Shown here one piece after another: positions 60,030 to 64,000 of a stretch of DNA of 64,000 bases. The notes below the pieces were generated by a model, which did not search any database, was not told where the DNA came from, and saw only the letters and a program-made list of their open reading frames with translations. The stretch is from JBBROS01 sp965260995 (GTDB lineage Bacteria > Pseudomonadota > Alphaproteobacteria > Acetobacterales > Acetobacteraceae), in the NCBI GenBank assembly GCA_965260995.1, contig CBDHCD010000003.1, positions 2,195,050 to 2,259,049 on the forward strand, written 5' to 3'. The position numbers were made by a program, and so were the translations under genes. Each line of letters begins with the position of its first letter. Positions within the stretch are counted from its first letter, which is position 1.

Positions 60030-60563
60030 GTGTCCGACCCGCCCGCCAAGCCGCCCGCCAAGCGCCGGCCGCCCCAGCCCGCCGCGGCCCTCGCCGAGGC
60101 GGCCAAGTCGCCCGGCACGCCGCGCAAGAAGGCCGCCGCCGCCGGGCCGCGCCCGCGCAAGCCGCCCGCCACCGAAGCCCACGTCCCCGCGGCCAAGCCC
60201 GCCGCGCCTGACCGGCTCGACCGCGTCCAGGCCGTCATCGTCGAGAGCCTCGAAGCCGACAAGGCCGAGGAGGTCGTCACGCTCGACCTCGCCGGCCGCG
60301 CCGCCTTCACCGACCGCATGGTGATCGCCACCGGCCTCGCCGACCGCCAGATCAGCGCCATGGCGCAGCACCTGGAGGAGAAGCTGGAGGCGGTCGGCAT
60401 CAAGCGCATCCAGATCGAGGGCGCCAGCGGCTCCGACTGGGTGCTGATCGACGCCGGCGACATCGTCGTCCACCTGTTCAAGCCCGAGGCCCGCACCCTC
60501 TACGCCCTGGAGCGCATGTGGGGCGCGGAGCTGGACGAGCCGGACGGGGCCGCCTCCGCCTGA
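60030..60563 (+). CDS. rsfS: Ribosomal silencing factor RsfS with extended N-terminus
   Basis: 177 residues from a GTG preceded by AGGAAG. The first 65 residues are a Pro/Ala/Lys-rich, probably disordered extension; the RsfS core follows (VIVESLEADKAEEVVTLDL, ATGLADRQISAMAQHLEEKL, GASGSDWVLIDAGDIVVHLF). It binds ribosomal protein uL14 and blocks subunit joining in starvation. Order nadD-rsfS-rlmH is conserved in Alphaproteobacteria. Confidence 0.93.
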   Translation: MSDPPAKPPAKRRPPQPAAALAEAAKSPGTPRKKAAAAGPRPRKPPATEAHVPAAKPAAPDRLDRVQAVIVESLEADKAEEVVTLDLAGRAAFTDRMVIATGLADRQISAMAQHLEEKLEAVGIKRIQIEGASGSDWVLIDAGDIVVHLFKPEARTLYALERMWGAELDEPDGAASA

Positions 60564-60605
60564 CGCCTGGCCTGGTCTCGCGCCCTTCGCCGCGCGTCCT
60601 CGCCG

Positions 60606-61166
60606 CTACCGCGCCGGGCGCGGCCGCAGGTCGACGTTCGGGGCCGGGCGCGCGTCGCGGTATCGCTCGCCGTTCCAGACGTAGCGCGTCGCCCCGGTCA
60701 GCAGGTCGGCCATCCCGCGCGTCCGCGTGGGCGCGACCGCGAGCCGCCCGGCCACGCCGTCCAGCACCCGGGCCCAGCGCCCGCGCCGCCACAGGTAGAC
60801 CGCCGTGCTGCACCCGGCCGATCCGCATTCCCGCGCCGATTGCAGTTGCACGAACACCGCCGGACGGTCCTGCTGGCCGCGGCCGAGCCGGGCCGAGCCG
60901 ACCAGCACCAGCGGCGTCTCTCCCCGCCGCCGCGCCTCGGCGAGGTCGCGCGCCACCAGTTGCCGCGCCGCGGCGTCGAGCGCCGTGCCGGGCTGCGCCG
61001 ACAGCGGCACCGCCTGCGGCCTTGCTGGTGACGTTGCTGGTGGCGTTGCTGGTGGCATCGTTGGTGGTCCTGGGGCCGCGCCCATCAGCCACACCGCGAC
61101 GACCGCCGCCGACCGCCACCCCAGCCGACGCCGCCTTGCTCCGCCTGTCCTGCCTGTCCCGATCAC
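60606..61166 (-). CDS. Putative exported protein, unknown, opposite to the rsfS-rlmH run
   Basis: 186 residues from a GTG preceded by AAGGGG. A basic N-terminus and hydrophobic stretch (SAAVVAVWLMGAAPG) suggest a signal peptide. The mature part has a compact region with two Cys (ECGSAGCSTAVYLW) and GATRYVWNGERYRD near the end. No named family recognised. It breaks the strand of the otherwise co-directional proA-to-envC block. Confidence 0.65.
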   Translation of the reverse strand: MIGTGRTGGARRRRLGWRSAAVVAVWLMGAAPGPPTMPPATPPATSPARPQAVPLSAQPGTALDAAARQLVARDLAEARRRGETPLVLVGSARLGRGQQDRPAVFVQLQSARECGSAGCSTAVYLWRRGRWARVLDGVAGRLAVAPTRTRGMADLLTGATRYVWNGERYRDARPAPNVDLRPRPAR

Positions 61167-61320
61167 CGCGATCCCCTTGCCGACTGCCAACTGCCGGCTG
61201 CCGCCCGCTGATCTACCACGCCGCCCGGCGTCGGACAGGTCCCCCGCGCCCCGCCTCGTCCTCACCCGCCCGCCGTTTCCCGGTCCCGCCCGCCCGCGAA
61301 TCGCGCTAACGCACGTCCCC

Positions 61321-61767
61321 ATGCGCCTCATCGCCGTCGGCAAGCAGCGTCCCGGGCCGGAAGCCGACCTGTTCGCCCGCTACAACGCCCGCCTCCGCCC
61401 CGCCCTCGCGGTCGCCGAGGTGGCGGACGGCCGCGGCAGCCCGCCCGAGATCAAGCGCCGCGAGGGCGAGCGCCTCCTCGCCGCCCTGCCCGCCGCCGCC
61501 TTCGCCGTCGCCCTCGACCCCGCCGCCGCCTGCCCCGGCAGCGACGGCCTCGCCCGCCTGCTCGGCCGCTGGCTCGCCGACGCCCGCCCGCCCTGCTTCC
61601 TGATCGGCGGCGCGGAGGGCCTCGACGCCGCCGTCCTCGCCCGCGCCGACCACGCCCTCTCCCTCGGCCCGATGACCTGGCCGCACATGCTCGTCCGCCC
61701 CCTGCTCGCCGAGCAGCTCTACCGCGCCCAGTCCATTCTGGCCGGCCACCCGTATCACCGCGCCTAG
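61321..61767 (+). CDS. rlmH: 23S rRNA pseudouridine-1915 N3-methyltransferase RlmH
   Basis: 148 residues. SPOUT-fold features are the SAM-binding FLIGGAEGLD and the C-terminal LSLGPMTWPHMLVRPLLAEQ, ending LAGHPYHRA. It methylates pseudouridine 1915 in helix 69 of 23S rRNA. Usual position downstream of rsfS. Confidence 0.95.
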   Translation: MRLIAVGKQRPGPEADLFARYNARLRPALAVAEVADGRGSPPEIKRREGERLLAALPAAAFAVALDPAAACPGSDGLARLLGRWLADARPPCFLIGGAEGLDAAVLARADHALSLGPMTWPHMLVRPLLAEQLYRAQSILAGHPYHRA

Positions 61768-61865
61768 GCCCTCCCCCCGCTTGCGCCCGTCCGATCACCC
61801 GGTCATATCCCCGCACGACCCAGGCCGAGCCGAGCAGCACAGGCCGAGCCAAGCAGGAGCCGCCC

Positions 61866-63431
61866 ATGACCGCCTCTCCGCCCCGCCCCGTGGCGCTCAT
61901 CATCCTGGACGGCTGGGGCTGGCGCGAGGACGCCGCCGACAACGCCGTGCAGCAGGCCGACACGCCCAACTTCGACGCGCTGATGCAAGGCCCGCACGCC
62001 TTTCTCCGCACCTCCGGCCTCGACGTCGGCCTGCCGCCGGGCCAGATGGGCAACTCCGAGGTCGGCCACCTCAACATCGGCGCCGGCCGGGTCGTCATGC
62101 AGGAGCTGCCGCGCATCAACCTCGCCGCCGAGGACGGCAGCCTCGCCCGCCTGCCCGCCCTCACCACGCTGATCGACGCCCTGCGCGAGACGGGGGGCGC
62201 CTGCCACCTGATGGGCCTCGTCTCCCCGGGGGGCGTCCACGCCCACCAGGACCACGCCGCCGCCCTCGCCCGCATCCTCGCCGACGCCCGCATCCCCATC
62301 CTGCTGCACGCCTTCACCGACGGCCGCGACACCCCGCCGCAGTCGGGCCTCGACGACATCATCCGCCTCCAGGCCGCGCTGCCCGCCCGCGCCCGCGTCG
62401 CCACCGTCAGCGGCCGCTACTACGCCATGGACCGCGACAACCGCTGGGACCGGGTCGAGCGCGCCTACCGCGCCATCGCCGAGGGCCAGGGCCCGGCCTT
62501 CGCCGACGCCGCCAGCGCCCTGGACGACGCCTACGCTAAAGGCGTCACCGACGAGTTCGTCGTCCCCGCCTGCATCGCCGGCTACGGCGGCATGAGGGAC
62601 GGCGACGCCGTGCTCAGCTTCAACTTCCGCGCCGACCGCATCCGCGAGATCCTCGCCCCCCTGCTCGACCCGGCCTTCGCCGCCTTCGCCCGCCCCCGGG
62701 TCCTCCGCTTCGCCGCCGCCGCCGGCATGACCCGCTACAGCGACGCCCTCGCCCCCTACATGCAGCCGCTGTTCGCGCCGCAGCCGATGGAGGGCCTGCT
62801 CGGCGAGGTCGTCTCCGCCGCCGGCAAGCGCCAGGTGCGCATGGCCGAGACCGAGAAGTACCCCCACGTCACCTACTTCCTCAACGGCGGGCGCGAGGAG
62901 CCGTATCCGGGCGAGGACCGGGCCATGGTCCCCTCCCCCAAGGTCGCCACCTACGACCTGCAGCCCGAGATGTCCGCCCCCGAGCTGACGGACAAGGCGG
63001 TGAGGGCCGTCCGGTCCGGCGACTACGACCTGCTGGTGCTGAACTTCGCCAACCCCGACATGGTCGGGCACACCGGCAGCCTGGCCGCCGCCGTGCGCGC
63101 CGTGGAGACGGTGGACGACGGCCTCGGCCGCATCATGCAGGCCGTCGCCGACGCGGGCGGGGCGATGCTCGTCACCGCCGACCACGGCAACTGCGAGCTG
63201 ATGCGCGACCCGGCCACCGGCGGCCCCCACACCGCCCACACCACCAACCCCGTCCCGGTCATGCTCGCCGCCGCGCCGCGGTCCGCCCTGGCCCCGGCCA
63301 CGCTCGCCGACGGCCGCCTCGGCGACCTCGCGCCCACCCTGCTCGCGCTGATGGGCCTCGACCAGCCCGGCGCGATGACGGGCCGCTCGCTGCTGCGGCT
63401 GCCGGCCGATGCGGCGGCTGCTGCATCTTAG
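61866..63431 (+). CDS. gpmI: 2,3-bisphosphoglycerate-independent phosphoglycerate mutase
   Basis: 521 residues; AGGAG precedes the ATG. Features are VALIILDGWGWRED (metal site), the phospho-Ser in GQMGNSEVGHLNIGAGR, HAFTDGRDTPP and the metal-binding NPDMVGHTG and VTADHGNCE. It interconverts 3- and 2-phosphoglycerate with Mn2+. Its last 23 bases overlap the start of the next gene. Confidence 0.96.
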   Translation: MTASPPRPVALIILDGWGWREDAADNAVQQADTPNFDALMQGPHAFLRTSGLDVGLPPGQMGNSEVGHLNIGAGRVVMQELPRINLAAEDGSLARLPALTTLIDALRETGGACHLMGLVSPGGVHAHQDHAAALARILADARIPILLHAFTDGRDTPPQSGLDDIIRLQAALPARARVATVSGRYYAMDRDNRWDRVERAYRAIAEGQGPAFADAASALDDAYAKGVTDEFVVPACIAGYGGMRDGDAVLSFNFRADRIREILAPLLDPAFAAFARPRVLRFAAAAGMTRYSDALAPYMQPLFAPQPMEGLLGEVVSAAGKRQVRMAETEKYPHVTYFLNGGREEPYPGEDRAMVPSPKVATYDLQPEMSAPELTDKAVRAVRSGDYDLLVLNFANPDMVGHTGSLAAAVRAVETVDDGLGRIMQAVADAGGAMLVTADHGNCELMRDPATGGPHTAHTTNPVPVMLAAAPRSALAPATLADGRLGDLAPTLLALMGLDQPGAMTGRSLLRLPADAAAAAS

Positions 63432-64000
63432 CCTGGCCCTCGCGGCTGCCGGGGCGGTCGGCGGCACCCTGTTCGCTGCCCCGGCCGCCGGCGCCCGCTC
63501 GCCGCCGACGCCGGCCGCCGTCGCCGAGGCTGAACGCGGCCGCGCCCGGGCCGAGGCCCGCCGCCGCGAGGCCGACGCCGAGGCCCGCGCCGCCCAGGCC
63601 GAGGAAGGCCGCCTCGCCGCGCTGCGCGTCGAGGCCGCGGCCCGGCTGCGCGGCATCGAGACCGAGGTCGCCGAGCGCGCCGCCCAGGTCGCGGATCTCG
63701 CCGCCCGCCGCGACGCCGCCGCCACCCGCCTGGGCGAACGCGCCGCCGCCCTCGGCCCGGCGCTGCCGCTGATGCAGCGCCTCGCCCTGTTCCCGGCCGA
63801 GACCCTGCTCGCCGTGCCCGCCCCGCCGGAGCGCGCCTTGCTCGGCCTCAGCGTGTTGCGCGGCGTCGCCCGCCGGCTGGAACGGGACGCCGCCGCCCTG
63901 CGCCAGGAGCAGGCCGACCTCGACGCCGCCGCCCGCGCCGTCGACGCCGCCCTGCCGCCGCTGGACGCCGCCCGCGCCGAGCAAGGGCGGCAGGCCCGCG
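63409..64000 (+). CDS. EnvC-like murein hydrolase activator, N-terminal part (runs off window)
   Basis: The frame opens with an ATG inside the gpmI 3' end and stays open to the window end (197 residues visible). A signal peptide (LLHLSLALAAAGAVGGTLF) is followed by a long Ala/Arg/Glu coiled coil, as in EnvC-type proteins that activate cell-wall amidases at division; the C-terminal LytM/M23 domain would lie beyond the window. gpmI followed by envC is the usual alphaproteobacterial order, which supports the call. Confidence 0.78.
   Translation, partial: MRRLLHLSLALAAAGAVGGTLFAAPAAGARSPPTPAAVAEAERGRARAEARRREADAEARAAQAEEGRLAALRVEAAARLRGIETEVAERAAQVADLAARRDAAATRLGERAAALGPALPLMQRLALFPAETLLAVPAPPERALLGLSVLRGVARRLERDAAALRQEQADLDAAARAVDAALPPLDAARAEQGRQAR

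Overview
High-GC alphaproteobacterial chromosome segment, most likely from the Rhodospirillales (Acetobacteraceae-like). The lineage call is inference, resting on very high GC, many GTG starts, long runs of overlapping start/stop codons, gene order typical of Alphaproteobacteria (accB-accC-aat; proA-nadD-rsfS-rlmH-gpmI-envC; atpHAGDC) and a PEP-CTERM/exosortase-type substrate. The window is mainly housekeeping, cut by two insertion sequences, a toxin-antitoxin module and several lineage-specific genes.

Left part (1-16.3 kb): tail of a DUF4175-like protein, an orphan receiver protein and an IlvD/Edd sugar-acid dehydratase. Then comes a small AT-richer islet next to a tRNA-Met, in which an IS4-family element has split a two-helix membrane protein gene; the 10-bp target duplication is intact and the old frame can be rebuilt. 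A sulfur block follows (cysE, two cysteine desulfurases, ferredoxin, mnmA), then an alpha/beta hydrolase, tyrS, a HAD hydrolase and a 1082-residue AsmA-like protein.

Middle (16.3-34 kb): glnE-bcp, a nested-palindrome intergenic element, and a five-gene overlapping run: aat, three tandem paralogous secreted proteins with two conserved cysteines, and an enlarged MsrQ-like haem membrane protein. After accBC and a diiron ferritin-like protein comes the F1 ATP synthase set, which is split: atpH-atpA-atpG are separated from atpD-atpC by about 2.2 kb carrying a hypothetical gene, mazEF and an AT-rich stretch.

Right part (34-64 kb): a 1114-residue repetitive surface or secreted protein, two tandem M17 aminopeptidases, and a cysQ-like gene separated from the Sua5 gene by an IS1111-type IS110 element. 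That element has perfect subterminal repeats, a roughly 270-bp noncoding right end (candidate bridge RNA) and repeated target-like sites. Next are gtrA, a PEP-CTERM protein, a ThiF/E1-nitroreductase fusion and a convergent exosortase-associated N-acyltransferase. I regard this last group as the best candidate for an under-described system. The rest is an oxidoreductase/methyltransferase/dehydrogenase run, map, thioesterase, a RadC-like protein lacking its catalytic domain, and the conserved proA-to-envC block, whose last gene runs off the window.
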